Below are positions 12,195 to 24,030 of a DNA stretch of 64,000 bases, in pieces. Position numbers and translations under genes: made by a program. The stretch is from Phytophthora quininea (Eukaryota; Oomycota; Peronosporomycetes; Peronosporales; Peronosporaceae). The stretch covers positions 372,001 to 436,000 of the forward strand of contig JAAVTG010000519.1 in assembly GCA_011947345.1 (NCBI GenBank), read 5' to 3'. Numbering within the stretch: position 1 is the stretch's first letter; each line of letters opens with the position of its first letter. A model generated the notes under the pieces. The model was not told the DNA's origin and did no database searches. It saw only the letters and a program-made list of their open reading frames with translations.

Positions 12195-15100
12195 ATGGAG
12201 AAGGCGCGGCTGTCGTCTCCGACGGCCATGCTGGCAGCCAAGGAGAAGGACAAGACTGCGGCAGCTTCTCCTGCTCCTTCGCTGGCCGAGCGCCGCACCA
12301 CGTGGCTCTTCATCCGCACGCTGCTCTGGAAGAACTGGACGCTCAAGAGACGCCACCCGGTGGCCACGTTCATGGAGATCGCGCTGCCCTGCGTGTTCAT
12401 CCTGGTCATGGGCCTGCTCAAAACCCTGGTGAACGACGTGACCGTCCCCATGGGCTGGAGCGACGACGAGAGCATCACCAGCGACGACACGCTGGGCACG
12501 TCCTACAACTTGTTCCAGACGACCGGGACGACCCTCTCGGGACTGCCAGCCGTGCTGCCCAAATTCACAATGCACGAGACCTCTCTGTGGGGCATCTTGC
12601 TGTATATGGGCAGTCTGTCCATCAGCGAAGGCATGAAGATGGACGAGTTGTCGGCTGCAGACCTGAGCAACTGCACGACTGGCGTAACGGCCAGAGGGCT
12701 CGTCGACACGGACCCCACCTCGCAGTTCGCGGTTCCTACTTCATGTCAGGGCAAAGTGGCGCCCTACAAAATCGCCATTGCTCCGGACAATACGTTCACG
12801 AGGGAGTATTTCATGCAGACGATGGACTTGTGGTACCCGAGGATAAACCTCCGCAATACCAGCACGTCGTCAGTGTTCCCGTCGTTGAAGGAGAGCGTCA
12901 AGTTTTTCGATACAGAGGAAGCACTGGAGGACTATGTCAGCGGGAAGGACTATGCCTCGAGTCAAGAGAACCCGCATATCTACGGCGGAATTGTGTTTGA
13001 CACGTTCCCCGATGACGACAGTATCGGATCGTTCGAGTCAATTGAGTACACCGTGAGGTTGAATTCGACGCTGGGGCGGAGAGGAGCGATTGGTCTTATC
13101 CCCGCACGATTGGCGACCCGCCACAGATTTCCCCTTCCAGAAATCGATCAACATGGACTACTATACGAGGTACACGGTCACGGGGTTTATGACGCTGCAG
13201 ACGTTGGTGACGAGGTTTGTGTCTTGTATGCCCAAATGGGACTCAGCTACCAAGACGACAACTGGAGAGTGCCAACGGCCTCAGACCACCGCTGAAGCAT
13301 CTACCGAGATGGATGATGCATTGTTATCGTCACTGGACAATGATATGATCATTGAGTACGCTATCCAGAATATTGCTGGAAGTGATGCGACGTTTTCAAC
13401 CGTGAAAGAATTCTTTACTAACGAGACACTGGAAGCGCTACTCACGCCATTGCGGCAGGCCCCACAGCTGTACCTGGGTGCTTCAGTGGCTCCATTCCCT
13501 ATCGAGGAGTTCATCAGTTCTCCGTTCTATGATCAAGTATCGGATGTGTTCGCCATCGTGTTCATCTTGTCGTACCTGTACGCCATTTCTCGAATTCTCG
13601 TGGTTCTCATCCAAGAGAAAGAGCTGCGGTTGCGCGAGTACATGAAGATTTTGGGTGTCCAGGACAAGGCCATTGTCATGTCTTGGTACATCACCTACAT
13701 CCTCATACTGTTTGTCGGTGCCATACTGCAAGCACTTATGGGAATGGCTGGTCTGTTCTCGAACAGTTCTGTGGTGCTGATTTTCTTGTTCTTCTTCCTG
13801 TTCTCGCTGAGTGTGCTGGCATACGGCTTCATGATCAGCACAATTTTCTCGCGCGCTCGAGTGGGTGCATTTGTTGGTATGGTGCTCTTTTTCCTCATGT
13901 ATTTCGTTTCGGCTGCATTCACCACTGAGACGGCGGAGAACCAGAAAACGGCAGGCTGCATTTTGTCTCCAGTTGCATTGTCCCTTGGGGTGACGGTGCT
14001 GTCGAATCTCGAAGCTACAGGAACTGGTGTCAACTTCTCAAATGCTAGTGTCCTGAACGACAATTTCCGCTTCAGTCGCGCTCTATTGATGTTCGCGATT
14101 GACACAGTGGTGTATACGCTGCTGGGGTTATACTTCGACAAGGTTGTTCCTAAGGAGCACGGCACGACGTTGAAATGGTATTTCCCAGTGTCGCCGTCGT
14201 ACTGGAGGAACCGCCGGAAGGCTCGCGAAGCGATGAAGGGCAAAATGTTGTCTGATAATCCGTCCGAAGCGTTATTGGACAATGTTGTAGTGGACGTGAA
14301 CCACAACTTTGAGCCTGTAAATGCAGAGCTGCGCGAACAGGAACGCCGAGGAGAAGTATTGGCGGTCCAACGACTGCGCAAGGTCTTCCCCGTTCCTGGT
14401 GGCGAAAAGGTGGCCGTGCAAGGGCTGAATTTGACGATGTATAAGAACCAGATCACGTGCTTACTTGGGCACAACGGTGCTGGTAAGACTACGTTGATTT
14501 CCATGTTGACAGGTATGATTGCTCCATCAAGTGGCGATGCTACATTTCACGGACTATCTATCGCAGAAGACATGGATGAGATTCGTGAATCGCTGGGTCT
14601 TTGCTTTCAGCATGATGTTTTGTTTGAAGAACTGACAGTTGAGGAGCACTTGCTTTTCTTTGGACGGATCAAAGGATACACGAAGCTAGAACTTGATGAA
14701 GTCATAACCAAACAGATCCGGGAGGTCGGCTTGACGGAAAAGCGACACGTAAAGTCGACCGAGTTGTCTGGCGGTATGAAACGTAAACTCTCTGTAGCTG
14801 TTTCATTGCTAGGTGACAGCTCCTTGGTTTTCCTGGATGAACCAACATCAGGTATGGACCCGTATAGTCGGCGTAGTACGTGGGAGATCTTGCTAAACAA
14901 TCGCAACGACCGTGTGATGGTTCTAACGACGCATTTATGGATGAAGCCGATATTCTCGGCGATCGGATTGCGATTATGGCTGAAGGCGAGCTACGTTGTT
15001 GCGGTTCGTCATTGTTTTTGAAGAATCGCTTTGGTGCTGGTTACAATTTGACTTTAGTGAAGGATGATGAAAAGTGCCAGGACAACGAGGTGATTGCATT

Positions 15101-18100
15101 TGTGACTTCTCGCGTTCCTGCGGCTCAACTTTTGAGCAATGTTGGTAGTGAGATCGCGTTCCAACTGCCATTGGCAAGTTCGGCAAAGTTCGCGGCAATG
15201 TTTGCCGATATGGACGACCACTTGGATAAGCTCGGACTTTTGTCGTATGGCGTCTCCGTGACGACATTGGAAGAAGTGTTCATTAAGGTAGCAGAAGCAG
15301 ATGACCATAGCAACCAGCACACACTTGGAAATCGGGCTCGACCGCAGACTCCAGTTTCGAGTCCTACCGCTTCGAGTGAGGCTGGGGCTATCCCCGAGCA
15401 GACTGGATCCTTTTTCATGACGCATCTGCGAGCGCTAATCCTGAAACGATTCCGCTACGCTAAGCGTGATAAGAAGATGATTTTCTACAGTTTAGCTCTT
15501 CCGGTTCTGCTGCTTCTAGTTGGATTGGGCCTTCTCCAAGGGACCACCTTTACAGACAACGACCCAAACCTTGCATTGACAACTGATGCGTTCGATTATG
15601 GAGAGAAAACCCCGACTCCGTACTTTTGCCAGCCTGGCACAGGCGACAGTAAGTGGTGCAGTACCACAATGAGTTCTTCGTATTTCACTGGTGTCTCAAC
15701 CGAGGCGCTTGCATTGTCAGAGCCAGCGTTCAATTCGTCTTCACCTACCGTCTTCCGTGTTACATACACAAACCCTTCAGTGAATACCACTGGCGCTACA
15801 GGGTATGGCTTGAGTCTCGGAGAAGCAATTTACGACCGCGGGTACGGGGCCAATATCCCGACTGTCGAGGGCCAATACGGTGCATACTTAGTGCTCGGCG
15901 ACAGTGACAAGAACCTCTTGGGGTACAACATGTTTGTGAACACTACTTCTACCCATGGAGCTATCATTTTCAAGGCGTTGATGGACCAGGCGCTCTACCG
16001 CTTCTTTGCGGCAAACTCGAGTGACTCGGCCACGTCGAATGTGAATCTGGTTGTTAACAATCACCCTCTGCCACTGACTGCAGATACGAAGGCGCTATTC
16101 GGTTCATTCCTGGCCTTCACGGCGTGTTTGTTCATCTGCATCGCCTTTACCTATTATCCTGCCTCTATCGTGACTTTTTGGTGAAAGAGAAGCAAGCAAA
16201 CCACAACTCGAAGCACCAGCAACTGGTGTCGGGCGTGTCCCTAGGTGCGTTTTGGCTTTCGAACTTCATCTGGGACTTCTTGTTGTATTTGATTCCGTGC
16301 GCTGCGGCCATCATCATGATTAAGGGTTTTGGGATTGATTCTATGACGGGGAGCGCAGCGTGCAACAGTTGCACCTCAGAAACGTTTCCGTCCGTGATCG
16401 TCATCTTTGTTTTGTTCGGACTAGCAATTTGCCCGTTCACGTATTGTTTGTCGTATTTGTTCAAGGAGCATGCTTCGTCCCAGACCTACACGATCATGAT
16501 CAACTTTATTATCGGCGTGGTGCTCATGGTCGTATCGTTTATCCTGGACGTCATCGACTCGACAAAAGATGTGAATGCGGTGCTGGTCTTCTTCTGGCGA
16601 TTCTCGCCACTTTTCAATCTCGGCTACGGGTTGCTCAATTTGGTGTTGAATGAACTGACTACAATCCGAGAAAGCGATGATACCAAGACTAGTCCTTTCA
16701 GTACAGACCTTATGGGCTGGGAGATGATCTACCTCTTTGTCACAGCTATTCTGTACGGATTACTAGCTGTAGGTATCGATTACGCGATGACTTTCCCTAA
16801 GGTAAAGGACTGGATGAGTGGCAGGGACAACGTCGAAGACGAGCCTTTTGAGGAAGATGCTGACGTCGAGAAGGAGGCGCAGCGTGTCGCCAACGGAGAA
16901 GCAGACAGTGACATTGTGAAGCTCGCGAACTTGCGCAAAGTTTATCGCGGCGGCAAGGTTGCTGTTCGAAATCTTTCCTTCGGACTAAGACGCGGCGAGT
17001 GCTTTGGCTTCCTTGGCATTAATGGCGCAGGTAAGACGACAACAATGAAGATGCTGACTGGCGACGAACTTCCCACGCACGGCACGGCGACACTGGGGGA
17101 TTTGACATTCTAACGCAGCAGATTGAGGTGCGCCGTCAGATCGGCTACTGCCCTCAGTTCGACGCGCTATTCGAATTGTTGACAGTTCGTGAGCACTTAG
17201 AGTTGTTCGCGTCTATCAAGGGCGTTCCTCGATCCGAATTGGATGCGGTCGTTAGGGACAAGATCGACCAGCTGAATCTGGGAGACTTTGAGAACAAACT
17301 CGCCGGCAGCCTCAGTGGCGGCAACAAACGTAAGTTGTCAGTCGCCATTGCGATGATCGGAAACCCACGTATTATCTTCCTGGATGAGCCGTCCACTGGC
17401 ATGGATCCCGTGTCTCGCCGCTTCATGTGGGATGTCATTGCTGACATCTCGACGCGCGGTAAAAACTCCACGATCGTCCTTACAACGCACAGTATGGAGG
17501 AATCCGAAGCTCTTTGTTCTCGTGTAGGTATCATGGTGGGTGGTCGTCTGCGCTGCCTGGGAAGTGTGCAGCATTTGAAGTCGCGCTTCGGCGATGGTCT
17601 GGTCTTTGATGTGAAACTTGCTAATCCTACACAGGAGGAGCTAGACGACCTTGTGCAGCAGCACTTTGATATCGGTGACGCTATTGTCACCCCAACTGAT
17701 TTAGAGGAAAAGTGTAGGGCATTTGGAGATGCCGATCTTGCTCAGCGAATTGTGTCTACGCACCCGACCGGATACGGTCTTTCTGCTGTGATGGATCGAG
17801 ACGGATACATCCGTGCCGAGGCGTTCTTGTCTTGGTGTCTAGAGGAGACTCGTTTTGACGCATTGCTACACTTCCTGAACTATTCCTTCGGTCACGGCAG
17901 CGTTACCGTGATGGAGCGGCAAAACGATTTCTGTCGCTTCAAGCTCCGCGGTTCGAATGACGAGCTGCGATTGTCCAAAGTGTTCGACCTCGTCGAGAAT
18001 GTCAAGGAGAAGTTGAACATCCGCGAGTACAGCGTTTCCCAGACGTCACTAGAGCAAATTTTCAATTACTTTGCCTCTCAACAAGCTGAAGAGCAAGGTG

Positions 18101-18126
18101 TGGCTCGCGGTTTCCAGGAAGCTTAG
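12195..18126 (+). CDS. Full-size ABC transporter, subfamily A (ABCA)
   Basis: This intronless gene encodes about 1,977 residues in two TMD-NBD halves. TMD1 begins with a membrane segment near 12360-12430, then a large extracellular loop, then a helix cluster (13530-13960). NBD1 shows Walker A LLGHNGAGKTT (about 14467), signature LSGGMKRKLSV and Walker B VFLDEPTSGMDP. TMD2 starts near 15430. NBD2 shows FLGINGAGKTT (17011), LSGGNKRKLSV and IIFLDEPSTGMDP with H-loop VLTTH. ABCA proteins move lipids or amphipathic compounds across membranes. Four one-base shifts interrupt the frame: one extra base near 13095-13106, and one missing base each near 14935 (T-run), 16168-16172 (T5) and 17095-17099 (G5). 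All motifs are intact across the shifts and no nonsense codon is seen, so sequencing errors are the better explanation. Start chosen at the first in-frame ATG, 12195. Confidence 0.88.
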
Positions 18127-18409
18127 ACGGATCGCAAACCAACCAACTTCCAACGGACGAGCATCGCTGCGGTTCGTCGCAGGGCGTTGGTTGCCAAGAT
18201 TCGTACACCCCAGTAGCATAAGCGCACTACAACGCATAAATTGAAACGCTTTTCAAAGTGACAAGCACGCGTCAAGTGGCGTAGTGCCGTAGCATGTCAA
18301 CCGCGAAACGGATGGAAATTCAAGGGACCAGCATCTCAAGGAACTGCCCAGCAGTTGTTGCTGGTCACCCGATCGCATGGTCACTATTGATAGTGTAGCC
18401 GTGGTTGCT

Positions 18410-18488
18410 TTGAGAAGTGAGGTCTTTAGGAAGCAACAATCGCCATCGCGGTTGGCGATTGTTGCTTCCTAAAGACCTCACTTCTCAA
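18410..18488. repeat. Perfect 36-bp inverted repeat (hairpin, 7-nt loop)
   Basis: Arms 18410-18445 and 18453-18488 are exact reverse complements around TCGCGGT. The right arm ends 40 bases before the ATG of the glycosyltransferase gene, so the hairpin lies in its promoter or 5' UTR. The perfect match suggests a recent origin, gene conversion between the arms, or an assembly fold-back. Confidence 0.9.
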
Positions 18489-18528
18489 GACATCGACTCG
18501 CCAGCACTTGAATATCCGATCGATTCAA

Positions 18529-20280
18529 ATGGCTGGGGTCCGCTTGAGCGAGAACCGCTTCTTCGGAAATGTCTTCATCCGGTCGCTGGGAGCTTTCATG
18601 CTGCTCTGCAGCGTTTTCTCCATTTCAAGGCAGTACGCAGCCGTGTCGACGGATGCGGTCGGTGGACCAAAAAGTATTATCCGAACTGGAAATGCTCGTA
18701 ATGCGATCGCTTTGGCCGCGCTGGCAGCACCGACGATGGATTTCGATACCCTCGGAGCGAATGAATTTGCAGCAACTGTGTCGCCAAACGACGTTGATCT
18801 CGAGTCTTCCTCCCCACCGACGACGGAGACGCCAACGGACAAACCAACCGACAAGCCAACTGAGAAGCCCACGGACAAGCCGACGAAGAAGGTCGAAGAC
18901 AAGCCAACCAAGAAGCCTGCTGACGACAAAAAGGAAAAGGCGACCGACAAACCCACTGACAAGCCTGCTACGAAGGCGCTCCAGCCTAAGCGACTTCCTG
19001 AGCCACGTCAAGCGGTCAAGAAAGGTTCCAAGGGGATTATCATGTGCTTGCACGACGGCATTCTGGAGCTTGGCATTTCGTTGATCCGCGAGTTGCGCTG
19101 CTTGGGGAACACTGATGCTATTGAGGTGCACCACTGCCACGATCTGACCAAACAGTCTGTCGACCTTCTCTTCGGTCTTGACGACAACATTCAAGTCATC
19201 GATCTGTGCGAGCGATACGTCAACAAAAAGGTCTTTTCGGATGAAATGGCCGACACGTTCAAGAGCTACTGGATCAAACCGCTTGCCATCCATTACACTA
19301 GTTTCGAGGAACTCATTTTCCTGGATGCTGACGCTGTGCTCCTGAAGGACCCTGCTGCAGTTCGTGCGAACGAAGGCTACAAGAAGCACGGCACTCTATT
19401 CTTCTACGACCGTGTGATCAACAACAACCAATACTTGAACAAACGGCAGTCGAACGCTAAGGGCAAATATGAGGGCTCCATCTACCTCCACAAGTGGCTT
19501 AAGGACTTCGACTACAAGCGATTCGGCCTCAAGTACGCCGAGCCGTCTGCAACGTTCAAGAAGTCATTTGCCTACCGCGGTAAGACGGCACACGAGCAAG
19601 ATTCGTCCATGCTGCTGATCAATAAGAGCAAAGCTGGCAAGGCCATGAACGTGTTGTGGTATCTCATCACAGAGCACCGCTTCATCTACGAGTTTTCCTG
19701 GGGCGACAAGGAGGCCTTCTGGCTATCGTACGAGTTCTCCCACACGTCCTACTTCTTCTCTCCGTGGGGCGCTAGTGTCGTCTCGGCCACCCCAAACCAA
19801 GACATGGAGCGTCACCCGGACACGCTTTGCGGTAGTTTGGCGCACTTTGACCCCACCAACTCCAGTGCACCGCCCGAGCTGCTGTATGTGAACGGCCGGT
19901 CGTTAGTGGACCCCGTTCCATTCCGCTTGCACAAGTTGAATCTGTTGCAGCCGAATCTTGTGTTCAACATGCTCCCGACCCACGTGACTCCACGACAGGA
20001 GAGAAGAGCGGCTAGCAAGGGCGAATGGCCTGAGTGTATGACTGCCATGGGATCGACCCCGGTTCCGCCGCAATTGCTGCCCAACCTATTCCGGCGGCGG
20101 CAGCACTACACAGCCATCAAGATGGGCTTCATCGACCCTCTGCTAGAATGCAGCAACCCTGGTGATCGTCTTCCTGAAAACCCTCAGCCGCTTAAAAATA
20201 GGATCGGAACTCGGAGCCTGCTAAGAAGGAGGCCATGTAAACTTGCTTGTGCGAGTACAACAATCGATTCAAACGGATGA
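18529..20280 (+). CDS. Type II membrane glycosyltransferase, GT71/MNN1-like (alpha-mannosyltransferase-like)
   Basis: About 583 residues. An N-terminal cytosolic stub is followed by one hydrophobic segment (about residues 24-38, SLGAFMLLCSVFSI), giving a Golgi type II topology. A stem rich in PTDKPTEKP-like repeats (about 103-150) separates it from the catalytic domain. The domain starts GIIMCLHDG and holds the metal-binding DxD in FLDADAVLLKDP (D266, D268). It also has HEQDSSMLLINK and FSWGDKEAFW, as in GT71 enzymes that add mannose to N- or O-glycans. The ATG at 18529 is chosen over an upstream TTG. The last ~25 codons look unlike the domain. In another frame, entered at the A-run near 20192-20197, a natural-looking end stops at 20240, so the C-terminus is uncertain. 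The 36-bp hairpin directly upstream may affect expression. Confidence 0.8.
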   Translation: MAGVRLSENRFFGNVFIRSLGAFMLLCSVFSISRQYAAVSTDAVGGPKSIIRTGNARNAIALAALAAPTMDFDTLGANEFAATVSPNDVDLESSSPPTTETPTDKPTDKPTEKPTDKPTKKVEDKPTKKPADDKKEKATDKPTDKPATKALQPKRLPEPRQAVKKGSKGIIMCLHDGILELGISLIRELRCLGNTDAIEVHHCHDLTKQSVDLLFGLDDNIQVIDLCERYVNKKVFSDEMADTFKSYWIKPLAIHYTSFEELIFLDADAVLLKDPAAVRANEGYKKHGTLFFYDRVINNNQYLNKRQSNAKGKYEGSIYLHKWLKDFDYKRFGLKYAEPSATFKKSFAYRGKTAHEQDSSMLLINKSKAGKAMNVLWYLITEHRFIYEFSWGDKEAFWLSYEFSHTSYFFSPWGASVVSATPNQDMERHPDTLCGSLAHFDPTNSSAPPELLYVNGRSLVDPVPFRLHKLNLLQPNLVFNMLPTHVTPRQERRAASKGEWPECMTAMGSTPVPPQLLPNLFRRRQHYTAIKMGFIDPLLECSNPGDRLPENPQPLKNRIGTRSLLRRRPCKLACASTTIDSNG

Positions 20281-20670
20281 TGAATAGTTCTTGATAATGC
20301 TACAAAACTGCTCCAAATTTCTTCGCTGCCACTGCCATTCATGTTCAAGTCACGCGATACCGATGAAAGCCGAGCACGCAACATCCTTTCGGGCACAACC
20401 CATTCGTAGATGGCGGTGGATGCCAGACCGATGGTCTCACAATCTATAGTCGTTTGTGGTTTCTAGGCCCACCAGACTGGCCACGGACTGCAGTCTTCCT
20501 TGTCCTCCTCCTCATCGCCATCGAGCACCGTTGCTTTTCGGTTTATGCGGCTCCGTCTCCGTCCAGTATCCACCTTCTCTGAAATACCTGGCTTCACGTC
20601 TCGGTCGTCTTCCCTCGACCGCTCTAAGCTACATCCTCTGCGATCTCGGGCGTAGGAGAAATGCCTCGTA
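20281..20670. other. Intergenic region after the glycosyltransferase
   Basis: No supported gene. A plus-strand frame of 105 codons here has no motif and overlaps the coiled-coil remnant on the other strand. Confidence 0.4.
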
Positions 20671-21261
20671 TCATCGAACCAGCAGCTTCAGGCGAAGAAA
20701 ACTAGAAATGGCGGGGACCACAGCGCTGCGATCTGAAGAAACCCCGGTCGTTCTTACCGACGCCACCAAGTGATCAGCAAGAGCATCGCGGACGAATGCA
20801 GCCACCCTCAAGTTAGCTTCTGCTTGTTGCAATTTCTGCTGCAATTCAGCGATTTCATGCTTCTGCTGCCTCACGCAATTGAGATCCATCGACCGTTGAG
20901 CTTGAACGCGATCAGCACGCTCTGCTGCTTCGGCGCCTCCTGCCTCCGCATGCACCAATTCGCGCCGGAGCTCGTTCCGCTCTCGTTCCGCTCTCGTATG
21001 GCAACGGCGAGTTCGTCTCCGGAGCTGGCGCCTACCTTGGCCACGACGTGCAGCGCGCGCGATAGCACGAGCACGTGTCGCACAGCAACTTGAACAGGGG
21101 CACCGCCACAACGTCGTCGGCCGACACGAAGACGGGGTCAGGCAGCTCAAGGCCGACGTCTTGACCGGCAGAGCAGAGCCCATGCCATTCGCGTGGCGTG
21201 GAGACGCCATTTGGGTAGAATGATGCCTGCCCGAGTACGATTTCAATAGACAAGCGCTCAA
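20671..21261 (-). pseudogene. Coiled-coil protein remnant with frameshifts
   Basis: Reading from 21261 leftwards, the likely protein passes through three frames. It starts with a segment containing NGVSTPREWHGLC and LELPDPVFVSADDV. It continues with VVAKVGASSGDELAVAIRER and then a heptad-like coiled coil (QQKHEIAELQQKLQQAEANL) ending ADHLV near 20770. No single frame holds all parts. No family is recognised. The left end of the EGF-remnant copy A begins immediately beside it, so it may belong to the same duplicated neighbourhood. Confidence 0.4.
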
Positions 21262-22200
21262 GATCGGTGAAGCAGAACTAAGACGCAGTCGAGGCTCTGA
21301 GCGAGCAGAGAATTGGCAAGAGCTGCGATGTACATCTTCGCCTCATTCAGAAACAACAAGTGTTTTCTCGTTTTGTAAGTCTTACTGACACCTTACACTT
21401 GCAGTTCTTCCGTGGCGAATATGCTTTCCAGTGCCCGAATCGAACTTTGCTTCTAGATGTTCGATAAGATCAACTCGATGCAGCGAACGTAGATAACCTC
21501 GTCGTCATCGCTTGTTCTTGTTGCTGAGCTCAGCGGAAGCCAACCAGTTGATTCGACGGGGTAGCTTGAAGACTCTGGCCCGTAGGAAATACTCCGTGCA
21601 CTCGCCACGTAAAACTTCTGCACCAATGTAGATTAATCCACATACCAACAACCACTGCAGGTACCTTCGTCGACAAAGCTGTCGCTGCTGGTGAATTCGT
21701 ATGCACCCGACAAACGCCCGTGGCGTGGGTACATTCCTCGATTCGAGCAGAACGGCTTCCTCTGTGCGTCTGACTGAATTTCCGACGCCATTGGTGGACC
21801 CTGCAGCATTGTAGACGCCATTCGAGGTCACGGCCACTGGCCAATGGTCGTGAGCGCCTGGCCGTTTCAAATTGGAACACACCAAAACTGCACATCGTTC
21901 AACTGAGCGGATGAGCGCTCCTTCTTGTTGCCCAGCAGTACGAATGCGTATCAACACATCTCCAATGTCATAGTTGATTGGGTTTCTAGGTCTTCTTGAG
22001 GCAGCAGTTGCAACTATGCGAATGCAGCGAAGTGCTGAGATGTTAGTCTATACCTCGAGCGAGCTTCGCTCCGCCATTGGCGAAGAAATGAAACGGCGGG
22101 GATGACGCGGCGCTGAAGTAGACTGTTTCGTCTGCTGTTGTTGTAAGTCGTCTACTGCTCCACATTCACCATTGCACATTCCGAGTATCGGCGTTTGTGG
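21240..22200 (-). pseudogene. Copy A of the EGF/repeat-protein remnant, riddled with small deletions
   Basis: The first ~200 bases match 22222-22430 closely. The remainder follows copy B (22335-23560) in order but lacks many short pieces. Runs are shortened by one base (CC to C, CCC to CC, CCCC to CCC, CTCT to CT), and longer blocks up to about 100 bp are missing. The minus-strand EGF-like words (for example VDEGTCSGCWYV) are still visible in pieces. There is no secreted mini-protein at its right end, unlike copies B, C and D. Confidence 0.55.
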
Positions 22201-22460
22201 AACTTGCTCGACACACTTCCGTTGCCAAGAATTTCAATAGACAAGCTCTCAAGATCGGTGAAGCAGAACTAAGACGCAGTCGAGGCTCTGAGCGAGCAGA
22301 GAATTGGCAAGAGCTGCGATGTACATCTTCGCCTCATTCAGAAACAACAAGTGTTTTCTCGTTTTGTAAGTCTTACTGACACCTTACACTTGCAGTTCTT
22401 CCGTGGCGAATATGCTTTCCAGTGCCCGAATCGAACTTTGCTTCTAGATGTTCGATAAGA

Positions 22461-23718
22461 TCAACTCGATGCAGCGAACGTAGATAACCTCGTCGTCATC
22501 GCTTGTTCTTGTTGCTGAGCTCCAGCGGAAGCCAACCAGTTGATTCGACGGGGTAGCTTGAAGACTCTGGCCCGTAGGAAATACTCCGTGCACTCTCGCC
22601 ACGTAAAACTTCTGCACCAATGTAGATTAATCCCACATACCAACAACCACTGCAGGTACCTTCGTCGACAAAGCTGTCGCTGCTGGTGAATTCGTATGCA
22701 CCCCGACAAACGCCCGTGGCGTGGGTGCACATTCCTCGATTCGAGCAGAACGGCTTCCTCTTTTGTGCGTCTGACTGAATTTCCGACGCCGTCAACAGCG
22801 AGTGTCAGTGTGAGCGCCCCATCCAGGATCCATCGTAGCGGTGGAAGGTCTCCAACATTTGAGAGGAACTCGATATGGATGTTGGTGGACCCTGCAGCAT
22901 TGTAGGCCGGCGTCCCCGTGACGCCATTCGTGTCGGTGCTGTAGGTCACGGCCACTTGGCCAATGGTCGTGAGCGCCTGCAACAAGCCGGAATTTCAAAT
23001 TGAAGAACCCTGGTGTTCCTGTGCACACCAAAATCTGCACATCGTTCAACTGGTGTCGCTGTGGAGCAGGAGTGAGCCATATCGTAGTTTTAGATCTCCT
23101 TCTTGTTGCCGTGGCATTATCACTGCAGTACTCTTTTGAATGCGTATCAACTTGTAGAAGTTAACATCAGCAACATCCATCATGTTTTTTCAACCAAATA
23201 GTTGATTGGACATTCTAGCAACTGAGAAAGACGTCTTCTTGGTCGCGGTAGGCTTTCAGCTGCAGTCTGCATTCACTATGACGTTTGCGCGCTAATGCAA
23301 ATTGCGAAGTGAGCTGTTTAGATGTTAGTCTACCAGTACTCCTCGGGCTGGCCCTGTGGCAGCGCCCGAGGTCTTCGCCCGCCACCCGTTGGCGAAGATA
23401 ATGAAGACGGCGCGATGACGCGGCGCTGATTATGTAGACCCCGTGTTGACGGTCGTAGATGATGTAGCTGCTGTTGTTGACGCGGTGCTGGTGCTGGTGT
23501 CGGCACTGGTGTCGGGCAGGCGGCGGCAGCGTCGTCTGGGATACATACTCCACATTCACCATTGCAAGACTTTTCATTCGTAGTATTATAATTCGTGTTT
23601 GCGATCGGCGTCCAATTGTGGAACCACGGCGCAACCAACTCCAGATGTGTAGTTTACTCGCTCGATGATAGTTTGCACACGCATTGTTGTTGATTTGAGC
23701 TGGAGAGGTTCCTCTCAC
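22461..23718 (-). pseudogene. EGF-like/repeat cell-surface protein remnant (copy B)
   Basis: Several frames carry the pieces. TTIGQVAVTYSTDTNGVTG and NAAGSTNIHIEFLSNVGDL form a beta-rich repeat found in large oomycete surface proteins. FCSNRGMCTHATGVCRG is an EGF-like start. Upstream, KSCNGECGVCIPDD is followed by PTPVPTPAPAP and a Thr/Ser-rich linker. The pieces need at least three frame changes and no plausible introns join all of them. The start faces the mini-protein start about 100 bases away, so the two share one intergenic promoter region. The family name is an inference from the motifs. Confidence 0.5.
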
Positions 23719-23730
23719 TCTACAATTCTC
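23715..23730 (+). promoter_or_regulatory. Candidate oomycete core promoter of secreted mini-protein 1
   Basis: TCACTCTACAATTCTC fits the oomycete initiator plus flanking promoter region. It lies 42-57 bases before the ATG at 23772. The same word, with one change, precedes the two sister genes. Confidence 0.5.
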
Positions 23731-23771
23731 CTCGTCGTGGCCAAGACATCGCCTTCAGCGCAAGCTACAAC

Positions 23772-23954
23772 ATGAAGATATTCCAAGCACTTCTCCTCGC
23801 CATGATGCTGGCACTGACGCATGTGGAAGCGCAAGACGCAAGCATCGGCAACAGGAAGCTGGACGAGTATTCCTTTGCGAGAAACCCGAATTACAACCCC
23901 AACTTGCGCCCATGCACTTACAGCAACCGCTGCCGCCGAGACGTATCGCGTTGA
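23772..23954 (+). CDS. Secreted mini-protein 1 (60 residues, two Cys)
   Basis: The ATG opens a classic signal peptide (MKIFQALLLAMMLALTHVEA, probable cut after A20). The mature part is about 40 residues: an RKLDE word at residues 28-32, an Asn/Pro/Tyr-rich middle, and a C-terminal pair of Cys five residues apart (PCTYSNRCRR). It ends VSR. Two near copies in this window (27295 identical in protein, 25349 diverged) show that the frame is conserved, which a chance ORF would not be. It lies divergent to the EGF-like remnant. Small secreted, family-forming proteins in oomycetes are often effectors or elicitors. No known family (PcF/SCR, elicitin, RxLR-EER) fits in full, and function is unknown. 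Confidence 0.65.
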   Translation: MKIFQALLLAMMLALTHVEAQDASIGNRKLDEYSFARNPNYNPNLRPCTYSNRCRRDVSR

Positions 23955-24030
23955 TTGTCAAACATCCCCGAGAATTTCGGTAGAGTTTAGAGTTTCTCTG
24001 GGCCACTACTAAACGAATGGAAGCTGTTCG

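Larger units (their letters stand above)
22335..24030. repeat. Segmental duplication, copy B
   Basis: About 1.7 kb is nearly identical to 25857-27552 at an offset of 3,522-3,523 bases, with only a few single-base differences. It contains a minus-strand protein remnant and the divergent plus-strand secreted mini-protein. Its left end extends further into homology with copy A from 22222. Confidence 0.9.

Noticed and set aside
18525..19389. Minus-strand frames of 145 and 254 codons across the glycosyltransferase
   Set aside because: The repeated PTDKPT codons keep the opposite strand open; no independent evidence.
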